In this document: in pieces, positions 8,610-17,813 of the stretch
Layout: each line of letters begins with the position of its first letter
Numbering within the stretch: the first letter of the stretch is position 1
Assembly: GCF_023073315.1 (NCBI RefSeq)
Contig: NZ_JADPJH010000004.1
Coordinates: forward strand, 1-52,665
DNA length: 52,665 bases
Direction: 5' to 3'
Source of the DNA: Bradyrhizobium sp. 1
GTDB lineage: Bacteria; Pseudomonadota; Alphaproteobacteria; Rhizobiales; Xanthobacteraceae
The notes under the pieces: generated by a model
Database searches by the model: none
What the model saw: only the letters and a program-made list of their open reading frames with translations
Told to the model about the DNA's origin: nothing
Program-made: the position numbers and the translations under genes

Positions 8610-8622
8610 TTAGCCGCTATAA
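8610..8622. promoter_or_regulatory. Candidate LysR box with overlapping TATAAT
   Basis: TTAGCCGCTATAA fits the T-N11-A dyad (TTA/TAA) of LysR-type sites and lies between the divergent cupin and LysR genes. A perfect TATAAT at 8618-8623 on the plus strand overlaps it, as expected for autoregulation, though no good -35 box is present. Confidence 0.4.
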
Positions 8623-8664
8623 TTTGCTTGCATTGATCGATACCGGCCATGAATAGTGCCGGCC

Positions 8665-9573
8665 ATGGCAGCGCAGGATTTCAACGATCTGCTGGCTTTC
8701 GTGGCCGTCGCCCGCGAGCGCAGTTTTACGAAGGCCGCAGCGAAGCTGGGCGTCGTGCAGTCGACGCTCAGCCATACGATCAAGCGGCTGGAATCGCAGA
8801 TGGGCCTGCGGCTTCTGACGCGCACGACCCGAAGCGTCGGCCTGACCGAGGCCGGCGAGCGGCTTTTGCAATCCGTTGCGCCCCGCATTGAGGAGATCGA
8901 TCGCGACATCGCCGCGCTGATGTCGCTGCGCGACACGCCGTCGGGCACCATCCGGATCACGCTGTCGGATCATGCGCTCGAAAAGGTGGTCTGGCCGAAG
9001 CTGGTGCCTGTTTTGAGGAAGTACCCCGACATCAAGGTCGAATTCAGCCTCGATGCCGGTTTCCGCAACATCGTCGAAGACGGCTTCGATGCGGGCATCC
9101 GCCTCGGTGAGAGCGTCGAAAAGGACATGATCGCGGTGCGCGTTGGCCCGGATTGGCGGCTCGTCGCGGTCGCCTCGCCGACCTATCTGAAATCGCACCC
9201 GAAACCGAAGCACCCGCAAGAGCTCGTCGATCATGTCTGCATCAAACGGCGCCTGGCGGCGGGTGGCCATTATGTCTGGGAGTTCGCGAAGAATGGTCCC
9301 GACCTCAGGGTACGAATCGACGGGCAGCTGACCTTCAATGACTCCCGGTCGATGATCGAGGCCGCCGTCAAAGGGTTTGGCATCGCCTATCTCCCTGAAG
9401 ACATGGTGGCGCCGCGAGTCAGGTCCGGGGAGCTCGTCATCGTGCTCGACGACTGGTCGCCGAAGTTCGACGGCTATTACATTTATTATCCGACCTCGCG
9501 GCAGAACTCGGCTGCCTTCAAGGTCATCGTCGATGCGCTCCGCCATCACGACACGCGACGAAAGCGCGGCTAG
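8665..9573 (+). CDS. LysR family transcriptional regulator
   Basis: A 302-residue LysR regulator. The N-terminal helix-turn-helix is clear: FNDLLAFVAVARERSFTKAA, then VVQSTLSHTIKRLESQMGLRLLTRTTRSVGLTEAG, followed by the linker helix and a periplasmic-binding-like effector domain (residues ~90-300). The ATG at 8665 is taken; a GTG nine bases upstream is possible. It is divergent from the cupin gene and probably activates it. The effector is unknown. Its stop codon overlaps that of the convergent membrane-protein gene by four bases (CTAG shared). Confidence 0.9.
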   Translation: MAAQDFNDLLAFVAVARERSFTKAAAKLGVVQSTLSHTIKRLESQMGLRLLTRTTRSVGLTEAGERLLQSVAPRIEEIDRDIAALMSLRDTPSGTIRITLSDHALEKVVWPKLVPVLRKYPDIKVEFSLDAGFRNIVEDGFDAGIRLGESVEKDMIAVRVGPDWRLVAVASPTYLKSHPKPKHPQELVDHVCIKRRLAAGGHYVWEFAKNGPDLRVRIDGQLTFNDSRSMIEAAVKGFGIAYLPEDMVAPRVRSGELVIVLDDWSPKFDGYYIYYPTSRQNSAAFKVIVDALRHHDTRRKRG

Positions 9574-11117
9574 TGCCCGCCGGATTGATCGACGAAGATC
9601 CGGACGCGGCCGAAATCCTCAATTTCGCGATAGCGACTTAACTCCGCGCGGAGCTCGGGCTCCGCATTGGCCCAGGCGAGCCAATCGAACGGGAACGAGC
9701 TCAGCAAGAGCGTGTCCACGAGAATGATATCGGGACGACCGTTGCGCACATCCGCCAGCAAATGCTGCCGCTCGAACTGGATGATCCCGTCCAGCCTTGC
9801 CTGCTCGGCTCGGGTTGATTGCGCACCGTTCTGGCGCAGGATTGCGCCGCCCGCCAAAAGTTGCGCGGCGCATGAGCTGCCGACCCAGGTTCCGCCGATC
9901 TCGCGCACGAGCGGATGGCCGAGACCAACGTGATCGGTAATCGTGAGCAGCCGCGGGTGTTTTACGAGGGCCTCGATACGCGCCGCCAGTGGCGGAAAGC
10001 CGGGAGCCGGTGACGACAGATAGAGCCCGATGAGCGCAATCGCAGCAAGGCCGCCGATCACGACGGGTGCCCGCAAGGCCTTCCTGCAGACATGCAGCAG
10101 TGGAGCTGCAATTGCAAACATGCAAAGCGCGAACGCCATATAGGCCCAGCCCTTGCCTTGAAGCACGAAAGTCGCCGCTCCCCCGATCGCTGCGGCCAGC
10201 CACGGCGTTGCATCGCTCCAGAGCTTCAACTGGTGCGGAGCCGACAGGCGCAGGAACGCAATCGAAGCGCCGATCACGACGATCGGGAGCGGAAGCAGGC
10301 CGCTCAGCTCTTTCCTGATCGGAAGATAGGCCTCCGCCACCATCGGCGCGTAGGTGGAGAGATAGTCGGGGAAGGCGGCAACGACGACCGCTCCGTAGCC
10401 AATGACGATGATTGCAGCCGTGCAGGCCTCAGGGGTGAGCAAGGGCTTTAACGAACGCCGGCGAACGACATCGAGGATCATGGGAAGGCCGACCACGAGC
10501 GCAAAGAAGGGCTTGATGCTCATGGCGAGCCCCGCACCTACGCCTGCGAGGATCGCAACCGGTCCGGGATCGAGGCTGCGCCAGCGCAGCGCGGTGATGG
10601 CGACAAAGGGGGTCAGCGCGACGACGGCGATGTGTTCACGCTGCCCGAACACCGCGCCGGGAAGAATCGCGAGCAGGAACGCCAGCGAGCAGATCGTCGT
10701 GCTTCGCTCCCAGGCGTCCAGCCGTGCCGCCGCAGCCGCGCGATCGATCAGCAGAAGCGCGGCGACGATCGCCGCGATCACCATCATGATCAGGACGAAC
10801 TCGGGTGCGGCCCCGGTTGCTCGCGCAAGCCACGCGGCCGGCATGTACATGAAAAGCGACAAAGGCGGGTTCAACTCGAAGACGTCGATCCCGAGCTTTC
10901 CGCCATCTAGGATCTTTTCGTTGGTCGTCAGCAGGCAACCCAGATCCGGGTTGAGAACAATGGGTATTTGAACGAGCGCAGCCGTCAGGAGGATCGCGGC
11001 CACGATCACCCAGCGCTGCCTCGTGCCGAAATTGAGTCCCGGGATACCCACGGCGCGACCTTCTCTCTCGGAGCGGCCCGTGGAGGTCTGCTTCACGGGT
11101 GCGAGCGGACATCCCAC
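9570..11117 (-). CDS. Polytopic membrane protein, glycosyltransferase-C-like
   Basis: A 515-residue membrane protein of unknown specific role. About ten hydrophobic helices are seen between residues 35 and 390, and the soluble C-terminal ~120 residues lie after the last helix (…LIGLYLSSPAPGFPPLAARIEAL). After the first helix a loop contains DLGCLLTTNEKILDGGKLGIDVFELNPPLSLFMY, in the place where GT-C (ArnT/PMT-like) enzymes have their acidic catalytic loop; this suggests, but does not prove, a lipid-linked sugar transferase. Two GTG starts are possible: 11117 (used) and 11051, the latter with a good AGAAGG seven bases upstream. No cell-wall gene cluster is adjacent. Confidence 0.7.
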   Translation of the reverse strand: MGCPLAPVKQTSTGRSEREGRAVGIPGLNFGTRQRWVIVAAILLTAALVQIPIVLNPDLGCLLTTNEKILDGGKLGIDVFELNPPLSLFMYMPAAWLARATGAAPEFVLIMMVIAAIVAALLLIDRAAAAARLDAWERSTTICSLAFLLAILPGAVFGQREHIAVVALTPFVAITALRWRSLDPGPVAILAGVGAGLAMSIKPFFALVVGLPMILDVVRRRSLKPLLTPEACTAAIIVIGYGAVVVAAFPDYLSTYAPMVAEAYLPIRKELSGLLPLPIVVIGASIAFLRLSAPHQLKLWSDATPWLAAAIGGAATFVLQGKGWAYMAFALCMFAIAAPLLHVCRKALRAPVVIGGLAAIALIGLYLSSPAPGFPPLAARIEALVKHPRLLTITDHVGLGHPLVREIGGTWVGSSCAAQLLAGGAILRQNGAQSTRAEQARLDGIIQFERQHLLADVRNGRPDIILVDTLLLSSFPFDWLAWANAEPELRAELSRYREIEDFGRVRIFVDQSGGH

Positions 11118-11170
11118 ATCGATCGGGCGTCTCCGTCTTAAGGTACACGCCCTAAGAGTTGGTAACAGCC

Positions 11171-11280
11171 CTAGCCCATCACCCCACCCCGCTTGATCAG
11201 TTCCTTGCCGACGGCGGCAAGGTGGACCTGATCGGGGCCGTCGCCGATGCGCTGCGCCATCACGATCCTCGAAAAAACGC
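11171..11280 (-). pseudogene. Relic of an acyl-CoA dehydrogenase C-terminus
   Basis: Read on the minus strand, this short stretch translates to [19 protein letters not shown] then [12 protein letters not shown] and a stop. The segment [14 protein letters not shown] and [10 protein letters not shown] is identical to the C-terminal end of the intact acyl-CoA dehydrogenase 0.9 kb away (12142-13368), while the DNA differs at many third positions. Nothing upstream of it continues the gene: the RlpA-like gene begins within 50 bases. It is therefore the surviving tail of a second acyl-CoA dehydrogenase gene, left by a deletion or by partial duplication and divergence. Confidence 0.75.
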
Positions 11281-11325
11281 GACTAGAGCCGGCGTGATTC
11301 CGCCATCGGGCTGTGCCTGTAAATT

Positions 11326-11811
11326 TCAGCCAACCGGCCCGGGAGTCCAATCGTCGCCAGACAGCGGCGTGACGGTGACGTCAGGAATGACTCCACGATC
11401 CATGTCCGGATCGAAATGCCGCATCGTCCGCTCATTGAGGTCAATGATGCGGCCGGGCTTGAGCGGACCCACGTCATTGATCTTGACGATGACCTTCTTG
11501 CCGACGGCCTCGACGAGAGCATATTTCGGCGGCGCCCCGAATTGGACCCCACCAAATTTCCGACGCAAGCTCGTCTTGATGGCGGCCGTCCAGACCTCGG
11601 GATCATAACGCTCGCCGGAGGCCGTGCTCGGGCCGCCCTCCTCCTTGCCGGGCTTGAACGGATTATACGTCGATGCTGCGCCAACGATCGCATCCCCGGA
11701 GGCGGCGACGGCGCTTGAATGAACCCCGCTGGCTTCACTTCGTGCCAAGGTAACAGAAACGGCAAGCGCAACCAGGGCGCCGCAAATTGCGGCGCTCGAG
11801 CGGAACACCAT
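11326..11811 (-). CDS. RlpA-like septal ring lytic transglycosylase / double-psi beta-barrel protein
   Basis: A 161-residue exported protein. Residues 1-26 form a signal peptide (MVFRSSAAICGALVALAVSV...ARSEA). The mature part contains the double-psi beta-barrel signature: ASTYNP, TASGERYDPEVWTAAIKTSL, then VIVKINDVGPLKPGRIIDLN, where the conserved Asp of the ND(V/R)GP motif is present. RlpA proteins cleave naked glycan strands of peptidoglycan at the septum or elsewhere; this one has no SPOR domain, so it is a minimal version, perhaps not septal. The ATG at 11811 has AAGGAG seven bases upstream, better than the longer frame to 11868. Confidence 0.85.
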   Translation of the reverse strand: MVFRSSAAICGALVALAVSVTLARSEASGVHSSAVAASGDAIVGAASTYNPFKPGKEEGGPSTASGERYDPEVWTAAIKTSLRRKFGGVQFGAPPKYALVEAVGKKVIVKINDVGPLKPGRIIDLNERTMRHFDPDMDRGVIPDVTVTPLSGDDWTPGPVG

Positions 11812-12141
11812 TATATCTCCTTTGATTTTCTCGATCGTCCGGTTCCCGATGCCGCGAAACATGGTCAAGCGAACGCGGAAGCGTTTCGAACTTGCGCCAA
11901 TCGTTTGCGGATTCGAGCCAACCCCTGGCCGCGGAACCGTCGTCGGAACCAGAGCGGTTCCGCACAGTGTTTTCGTTGTCGCCGTCTAAGACAGGGAATG
12001 AGTCAGCAGCATGGCCCCGAGAGCCTCGGGTCGCGCCTTTCCGGAGTCTTACGTGCTCAGCGCATTGCCCGACGTCCGTGAAAACCGCAATCGCGCGAGA
12101 TTGCGGGACACGTGCCTGTCGTTGTTCGGCAACGGGAGGCT
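11812..12141. other. 330-base region upstream of the RlpA-like gene
   Basis: No gene recognised. GCGGAACC (11931-11938) and GGTTCCGC (11956-11963) form an inverted repeat. On the minus strand GGAAC is followed after 18 bases by GGTT, close to, but not at, the spacing of an alphaproteobacterial general-stress (sigma-EcfG) promoter for the RlpA-like gene. The rest is without visible signals. Confidence 0.4.
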
Positions 12142-13368
12142 CTAGCCTCCGCCTACATCGATCACTCCGCCGCGCTTGATCAGCTCTTTGCCGACTGCAG
12201 CGAGGTGGACCTGGTCGGGACCGTCGCCGATGCGGATGAAGCGGGCGTAGACATAGGCGCGGGCGAGGAACGTATCCTGCGAGACGCCGGCGGCGCCGTG
12301 GATCTGGATGGCGCGGTCGATCACACGCGCGGCCATGCTGGGCACCACGATCTTGGCCGCTGCGATCAAATCGCGCGCGGCCTTGTTGCCTTCGCGATCC
12401 ATCTTGTCGGCCGCCTGCAAGGTCAAGAGCCGCGCCTGCGCGATCTCGCAGAAGGAGTGTGCGATGTCCTCACGCACCGAGCCCTGCTCGGCGAGCGGCT
12501 TGCCGAAGGCTGTGCGTGACACCGAGCGCTGGCACATCAATTCGAGGGCGCGCTGGGCACAGCCGATCAGCCGCATGCAATGGTGGATGCGGCCGGGACC
12601 GAGCCGGCCTTGCGCGATCTCGAAGCCGCGGCCCTCGCCGAGCAAAATATTCTCGGCGGGCACGCGGACGTTCTCATAGACGATCTCGGGATGGCCGACC
12701 GGCGCGTCGTCGTAGCCGTAGGTCAGCATGTCGCGGACGATGCGGACGCCGGGCGTGTTTTTCGGCACCAGGATCATGGATTGCTGGCGGTGGCGATCGG
12801 GATCGTCGGGCGCAGTCTTGCCCATCACGATCAGGATCTCGCAATCCTCGTTCATCGCGCCTGACGTGAACCACTTCCGCCCGTTGATGACGTAGTCGCC
12901 GCCGTCGCGCCTGATCTGGCACTGGATGTTGGTGGCGTCGCTGGAGGCGACCTGCGGCTCCGTCATCGAGAAGCCGGAGCGGATGCGCCCCTCCAGCAGC
13001 GGTTTTAGCCACCGCTCCTGCTGCGCCGGCGTGCCGTAATTCGCCAGCACCTCCATGTTGCCGACATCAGGCGCCGAGCAGTTGAACACTTCGGGCGCCC
13101 AGAGGATGCGGCCCATGATCTCCTTCACCGGCGCGTAGTCGAGGTTTGTGAAGCCTGGACCGTGTTCACCGGAGAGAAACAGGTTCCAGAGCCCCAGCTC
13201 CCGCGCCCGCCGCTTCAGGTCCTGCAGAACCTGGGGCGTCTTGTAGCGCGCGGCCTCCGGCTTCACCTGCTCGTAATAGAGCTCCTCGACCGGCTCGACA
13301 TGCGTCCGCATGAACTTGCGGACGCGCTCCTGAAGCTCAAGCGAACGGGCGGAGTGCTGAAAGTCCAT
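12142..13368 (-). CDS. Acyl-CoA dehydrogenase family protein
   Basis: A 408-residue flavoenzyme, full length for the family. The N-terminal helical domain is followed by the FAD/substrate motifs [15 protein letters not shown] and [12 protein letters not shown], and the C-terminal domain has [13 protein letters not shown] and [18 protein letters not shown]. It most resembles the ACAD10/11-like group, which oxidise acyl-CoAs with FAD and pass electrons to electron-transfer flavoprotein. The substrate chain is unknown. GAGGAGA precedes the ATG. A Liv-type binding protein gene lies just upstream on the same strand, separated by a small hairpin repeat. Confidence 0.92.
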   Translation of the reverse strand: MDFQHSARSLELQERVRKFMRTHVEPVEELYYEQVKPEAARYKTPQVLQDLKRRARELGLWNLFLSGEHGPGFTNLDYAPVKEIMGRILWAPEVFNCSAPDVGNMEVLANYGTPAQQERWLKPLLEGRIRSGFSMTEPQVASSDATNIQCQIRRDGGDYVINGRKWFTSGAMNEDCEILIVMGKTAPDDPDRHRQQSMILVPKNTPGVRIVRDMLTYGYDDAPVGHPEIVYENVRVPAENILLGEGRGFEIAQGRLGPGRIHHCMRLIGCAQRALELMCQRSVSRTAFGKPLAEQGSVREDIAHSFCEIAQARLLTLQAADKMDREGNKAARDLIAAAKIVVPSMAARVIDRAIQIHGAAGVSQDTFLARAYVYARFIRIGDGPDQVHLAAVGKELIKRGGVIDVGGG

Positions 13369-13382
13369 TGGGTTCTCCTCTT

Positions 13383-13406
13383 CCCTTCTCCCCCTGTGGG
13401 AGAGGG
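13383..13406 (-). terminator. Imperfect C-rich/G-rich hairpin
   Basis: CCCTTCTCCC pairs with GGGAGAGGG with one bulge, between the stop of the binding-protein gene and the start of the acyl-CoA dehydrogenase gene, both minus strand. It is of the CCCTCTCCC...GGGAGAGGG type scattered in rhizobial genomes and may reduce read-through into the dehydrogenase gene. Confidence 0.35.
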
Positions 13407-13441
13407 TGCACCGTCTCTGCCGCCAGTCGCCTAGTTACGCC

Positions 13442-14653
13442 TCACGTCCCGCGCAGCAACTCGCTCGCGACCACCCAGTCGTTGCCGTCGAACTGGAGGA
13501 TATAGCCGTCCTTGATCGGGCGGAAATCCTGCGGCGTCGTGTTGAGCGTGATGCCGGGCATCAGAAGCGACAGCGGCACGTTCTTCAGGTTCGACGCCTG
13601 CGCCATGATGTTCTCGCGCGTCAGATTGTCCTTGCACTGCTTCAGCAGGACCACCAGCGCCTCGGCGACGGTGTAGCCATAGAGACCGGCGACGTTGTTG
13701 ATGTCGGCATTGGGCAGGCGCTTCTTCATGAAATCGATATAGGCCACCATCGCCGGATCGTCCTTCGGCTGCTCGACGAACGGTTTCAGCGAGCCGAGCG
13801 ACAGCACGCCCTTGCCGGCATCGAGGCCTGCCGGCACCATCACGGTCGCCTTGTTGGCGCAGCCGGAGGCAAGAAAGCGCGTCGCCTGCCAGCCGACTTC
13901 ATGCGCTTTCCGGATCGCCTGCGCGCAGGCGCGCGGCGTCACAGAGTAAATCATGAACACGTCGGCCTTGGTGTTGGCCAGCGTCAACACCTGGGAATCG
14001 ACCGTGGGATCGCTGACCTCGAAGCTCGAGGCCATCGCGATCGCCTTGTCGGCGTCGGCGCCGAGCGCTTCCTTGACACCGCGCAGATATTCCTTGCCGG
14101 CGTCGTCGTTCTGGTAGAGCACCGCAAAGCGCGCGTTCGGGTTCTTGGCGCGGGCATAGGCGACGTCGATCGCGGCCTCGCTGGTGTAGTTCGGCGCCCA
14201 GGGCAGCGCCATCGACCACGGCATGTTGGCGGGATCGTTCCACTTCGAGGCCGAGCTGATCAGGAAGATCTGCGGCACCTTGTTGCTGTTGAGATATTTT
14301 GCGATCGCCGAGCTCGGCGCCGTGCCCATGGTTGCGAAGATGAAGGCGACACCGTCGCCCTCGACCAGCCGCCGCGCCGCTTCCATCGTCTTCGGCGGCG
14401 AGAAGGCGTCGTCCAGCGACAAAAGATTGAGCTTGCGGCCGTTGACTCCGCCCTTCTCGTTGACCTCGTCGAAATAGGCCGAGATGACCCTGCCGGTGAT
14501 GCCGAGCGGCGATGCGGGGCCGCTATAGGGCATGGTGTTGCCGATCTTGATCTCCGTGTCGGTGACGCCGGGACCATAGGATTTCTGTGCCAGGACGGGC
14601 GTGGACAGGCAGGCGGCAGCCAATGCTGCGGCCAGGGCCAAAGCGGCTTTCAT
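13442..14653 (-). CDS. Branched-chain amino acid-type ABC transporter substrate-binding protein
   Basis: A 403-residue periplasmic protein of the Peripla_BP_6 family. Residues 1-23 are a Sec signal peptide (MKAALALAAALAAACLSTPVLAQ). The mature start SYGPGVTDTEIKIGNTMPYSGPASPLG is the standard family opening, and the two-lobe pattern continues to KDGYILQFDGNDWV near the end. The ATG at 14653 has GGGGAGA upstream. Such proteins bind amino acids, but in soil bacteria also amides and aromatic or fatty acids. No permease genes adjoin it; the neighbour is an acyl-CoA dehydrogenase, so an acyl substrate is a reasonable guess only. Confidence 0.9.
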   Translation of the reverse strand: MKAALALAAALAAACLSTPVLAQKSYGPGVTDTEIKIGNTMPYSGPASPLGITGRVISAYFDEVNEKGGVNGRKLNLLSLDDAFSPPKTMEAARRLVEGDGVAFIFATMGTAPSSAIAKYLNSNKVPQIFLISSASKWNDPANMPWSMALPWAPNYTSEAAIDVAYARAKNPNARFAVLYQNDDAGKEYLRGVKEALGADADKAIAMASSFEVSDPTVDSQVLTLANTKADVFMIYSVTPRACAQAIRKAHEVGWQATRFLASGCANKATVMVPAGLDAGKGVLSLGSLKPFVEQPKDDPAMVAYIDFMKKRLPNADINNVAGLYGYTVAEALVVLLKQCKDNLTRENIMAQASNLKNVPLSLLMPGITLNTTPQDFRPIKDGYILQFDGNDWVVASELLRGT

Positions 14654-14769
14654 GGTTTCTCCCCGGTGATGATCGTCCACGCGAGGCGAACGCGTGACGC
14701 GCTGCTTTTTGTCAGCGCGTCAGATCAGCGGAGTTCCGCAAGACGGTCTTGCGTCGAGTTGCTGATAGC

Positions 14770-15345
14770 CTAGCCGCGCCGCTTCAGGCTGAAGCCCAGA
14801 CTCACCCAGCCGGCGCCCGCCATGATCAGGTCGATGCCGAGGAACAGGCCGAGGATGTAGACGCTGTTGACCGGCCAGCGCGCCAGGATCAGGAGCCCAA
14901 GCAGCAGCGTGATGATTGCCGACAGCGCCACCGACACCCACGGGCTCTCGCGCTTCATGCTGAAGGCGAGAAACAGCCTGACGGCGCCGGAGGCCAGCAG
15001 CGAGGCGCCGAGGAACAAGGTGAGCAGCGCTGCCGCGAACAACGGGTTCTCGAAGGTCAGGAAGCCCGCGACGATGTAGAGCACGCCGAGCAAAGCCCAG
15101 ATCGCGAACTTGCCCCAGCTCTTCATCTGGAACGCGCCGATCACCTCGGTGACCCCGGCGACGATCATCATCGCGCCGACCACGATCACGCTCGCGACCG
15201 TCGCCATCATCATGCTGCCGAGCGCGACGAAGCCGGCGATGAGATAGACGACGCCGAGGGTGACGATCCAGCCCCATTTGGCATGAAGCGCCGCAATGCC
15301 CGAACCGAGGCTTGGATGATGAGACGTTTCGGAAGCACTTGTCAT
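14770..15345 (-). CDS. HdeD family membrane protein (acid-resistance type)
   Basis: A 191-residue protein with six predicted membrane helices in pairs (residues ~24-45, 50-72, 78-98, 104-126, 135-155, 160-183), each pair separated by a short loop, as in HdeD. Internal similarity is seen in GVVYLIAGFVALGS and GVLYIVAGFLTFENP. HdeD is linked to acid tolerance in E. coli, but its mechanism is unknown, and alphaproteobacterial members are not characterised. The ATG at 15345 has AGGAG nine bases upstream. It stands alone on the minus strand. Confidence 0.88.
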   Translation of the reverse strand: MTSASETSHHPSLGSGIAALHAKWGWIVTLGVVYLIAGFVALGSMMMATVASVIVVGAMMIVAGVTEVIGAFQMKSWGKFAIWALLGVLYIVAGFLTFENPLFAAALLTLFLGASLLASGAVRLFLAFSMKRESPWVSVALSAIITLLLGLLILARWPVNSVYILGLFLGIDLIMAGAGWVSLGFSLKRRG

Positions 15346-15483
15346 GATGGCCACTCCTGCATGCGAAGCCCCAGAGCACATCTCAGGATAGCATGCGCCA
15401 GACCGGGACAACAGCCAGCAGAGCAGTCCACCGGCGCCAACATTGATGCAAATCAAGATCGAATGCGGCGCTTCACGCCCATC

Positions 15484-15831
15484 TCAATCCGGAATGCTGA
15501 AATAGAACGCCGCTCCCTTGCCGATGTCTGCCGTGGCCCAGATGCACCCGCCATGGCGCTGCACGATGCGCGATGCGATCGAGAGGCCGATCCCCGGCGA
15601 CGAAGGCGATCGCGAGCCGCTTGTAAACCGGCTGCTTGATGCGGGCCCCATATCCCAGAACAGCAACGCCACCAGACCCGAGATGAGGGCTATGCCGGTA
15701 TCCAGGATGGTGTGGAGTTCGGGATAGTCGCGTCGTCCGGTCGTCAGCAGCAGCGCACTGCCGACGCCGAAGGCGATCAACATGCCGACGACGCTGAACG
15801 ACGAATTCACGTTCCTGGTTGCCGTGCCCAT
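15484..15831 (-). pseudogene. Histidine kinase relic with the core deleted
   Basis: A 115-residue frame that joins two parts of a sensor kinase. Residues ~15-65 are two membrane helices (VVGMLIAFGVGSALLL and TGIALISGLVALLFWDM). Residues ~80-115 are the last part of a HATPase domain: GIGLSIASRIVQRHGG (G2 box) and the final GKGAAFYFSIPD. The dimerisation helix with the phospho-His, the N box and the G1 box are absent, so it cannot be a working kinase. The simplest reading is an internal deletion of ~150 or more codons that happened to stay in frame. No response regulator is nearby. Confidence 0.65.
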
Positions 15832-15948
15832 ATCGCCACTGCGGGAAAGATCGCTTCAGAGACACGAACGATGCGAATCAAAGCCTGCAATTTTTCGCCT
15901 CTTTCCGCACCGCACGCAATCTGTACGTGCGGGACGGCGCGCGAAAGC

Positions 15949-16842
15949 CTATTGCAGCGCCGCCTTGCGCACGTCGAGCACGGCCTGCGCCCATTCGGCG
16001 GGCCGTTCCTGCGGCAAATTATGGCCGGCGCCGGCGAACACGCGCCGCTCGAAGAAGCTCTCGAACTTGCGCGCATGGTGCGCGGTGCCAGGATTAACGC
16101 CGTCGCTGTCGCCGTCGATCGCGATCGTCGGGACGCCGACTTGTGGCTGCGCGGCGAGCCTCGCCTCGATTCCGGCATAGGCGGGATCGCCTTCCACCAG
16201 CGCGTAGCGGTGGCGGTAGGAGTGGATCACGACATCGACGAAGTCAGGGTTGTCGAACGACACAGCGCTTGTCTCGAACGTCGCGTCATCGAACGCCCAT
16301 GTCGGCGACCACATCGACCACAGCTGCCGGGTAAAGCCGCGGCGGTTGCGCTCCAGCGCGCGGCGGCCGCGCTCGTTGTGAAAGAGATATTGATACCAGA
16401 GCGCGGCCTCCTCCGGCGGTGAAGCCGGCTCCATGGCGCGCGCGATGTTCTGGATGTTGTAGGAATTGCCGGACACGAGCCCGACCACGCGCTCGGGATA
16501 CAGCACCGAGACCACGCAGGCCGCGCGGCCGCCCCAATCATAGCCGCCGACGACCGCGCGTTCGATGTGAAGCGCGTCCATGAAGGCGAGGAGATCGGCG
16601 CCCAGCGCCGCCTGTTCGCCGGAGCGCAAGGTCGACGCGGAACGGAAACGCGTCGGCCCGTAACCACGCAGCCAGGGCACCAGCACCCGCGCGCCCGCCT
16701 GCGCGAGCAGCGGCGCAGTCGCAGCATAAGCGTTCACGTCGTAGGGAAAGCCGTGGCCCATGATGCAGGGCCAGCCGTCGGACGCGCCGTAGTCGAGATA
16801 GGCGATGTCGAGAACGTCCGTGGTGACGGCTTTTTGTTGCAT
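15949..16842 (-). CDS. Alpha/beta hydrolase (epoxide hydrolase/dehalogenase-like)
   Basis: A 297-residue alpha/beta hydrolase. The oxyanion motif HGFP is at residues 30-33, the nucleophile elbow is GGYDWGG with Asp102 (not Ser), and GDSDGVNP and GAGHNLPQERP near residues 245 and 270 supply the acid and the catalytic His. An Asp nucleophile places it with epoxide hydrolases and haloalkane or fluoroacetate dehalogenases. The substrate cannot be decided; the epoxide group is favoured because such genes are common in Bradyrhizobium. The ATG at 16842 gives the normal family length; the longer frame adds a basic tail without family support. Confidence 0.87.
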   Translation of the reverse strand: MQQKAVTTDVLDIAYLDYGASDGWPCIMGHGFPYDVNAYAATAPLLAQAGARVLVPWLRGYGPTRFRSASTLRSGEQAALGADLLAFMDALHIERAVVGGYDWGGRAACVVSVLYPERVVGLVSGNSYNIQNIARAMEPASPPEEAALWYQYLFHNERGRRALERNRRGFTRQLWSMWSPTWAFDDATFETSAVSFDNPDFVDVVIHSYRHRYALVEGDPAYAGIEARLAAQPQVGVPTIAIDGDSDGVNPGTAHHARKFESFFERRVFAGAGHNLPQERPAEWAQAVLDVRKAALQ

Positions 16843-16911
16843 GATTGACTCACGGATTTTGCGCGATCGCAGCCCGGATGCCGCTGCGCTCATGCGGGTT
16901 CCGAGACCGAG

Positions 16912-17739
16912 CTATTTCTGCGGCCCGGACAGCGAGATTTCGCGCTCGGCACGGAAGACGTTGCTGTAGAGATTGGCGATCCACTGCCGGCCGATCTCGG
17001 TCTTGTTGAGATAGCCGATCTCGGTCTGGATGTGCGGTGCGACGCTGTTCCAATAGAATTGTGGATAGCGGTTTACGATATCGGCGGGCGAGTCGTAGCC
17101 GAGCTGCCGATTCATGCCGACTTCCTCGAACTCGTAATACAGCGCATTGGCCTTGCGCAGATAATTGGGATCGCCGAGCTGACCGATGAAATCCGCAGCG
17201 CGCAGGATCGAGGCATCGTCATCATATTCCTGCCCCTGGCGGGCCGGAAAACGCGTGCCCTCGATGGCACGGGCAATGCGTTCACTGTCGATGCCGCGGA
17301 CCCCCGGCAGCCGTCGCCTCACGAAAAGCTTCGAGCGATCAACGTGATACAACATCAGACTGGCATCGGAGGCGCCGCGCGGCAGCGCCACCTTGGTGCC
17401 GGCATCGTCGATGATGAAGCCGTCTTCGTCATCCTCAGGAAACAGGCCACGGACATAGCCGATATCGTGTGCAAGGCAGGCGATCAGGATATGGAGGTAG
17501 TCCTCCGCCGCAAGATGCGCATGGAGATTACGTCCCGAGAGGATGGCCTGAGCGGCCAGCGTCACCAACATCGTATGCTCGATGTTGTGGTACAGCGCGT
17601 CGCTGTTGCCGATACATTCCATCGCGGTGCGCGTCGAGCCCTCCAGCACCCCGGCAGAGGCCTCGTCGTACCGGCGGCGCATGAACGAGCCCAGCATCCT
17701 TTCCAGGGTTTCGGCCGCCAGTCGCGGTAACGTCATCAT
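16912..17739 (-). CDS. HD-domain metal-dependent phosphohydrolase
   Basis: A 275-residue cytosolic HD-superfamily protein. Metal ligands are visible as YHNIEHT (His51, His55) and LAHDIGY (His91, Asp92), with a later AADFIGQLGDPNYL supplying further acidic ligands. The C-terminal third is helical. HD proteins hydrolyse phosphate esters, including cyclic dinucleotides and nucleotides; this one lacks the GYP signature of c-di-GMP phosphodiesterases and its substrate is unknown. It follows the hydrolase on the same strand by ~70 bases but appears to have its own promoter (17814-17843). Confidence 0.85.
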   Translation of the reverse strand: MMTLPRLAAETLERMLGSFMRRRYDEASAGVLEGSTRTAMECIGNSDALYHNIEHTMLVTLAAQAILSGRNLHAHLAAEDYLHILIACLAHDIGYVRGLFPEDDEDGFIIDDAGTKVALPRGASDASLMLYHVDRSKLFVRRRLPGVRGIDSERIARAIEGTRFPARQGQEYDDDASILRAADFIGQLGDPNYLRKANALYYEFEEVGMNRQLGYDSPADIVNRYPQFYWNSVAPHIQTEIGYLNKTEIGRQWIANLYSNVFRAEREISLSGPQK

Positions 17740-17813
17740 GGATGCAGCCCCGCTTGTCGGTGGTGTCCCACGCCAGCTCCCGACGTCTCATTCACGTCTT
17801 CGACGCAAGGGAC

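Noticed and set aside
11931..11963. General-stress (sigma-EcfG) promoter for the RlpA-like gene
   Set aside because: GGAAC is followed by GTT with one base too many and the CGTT box is not kept; the match may be due to the inverted repeat alone.
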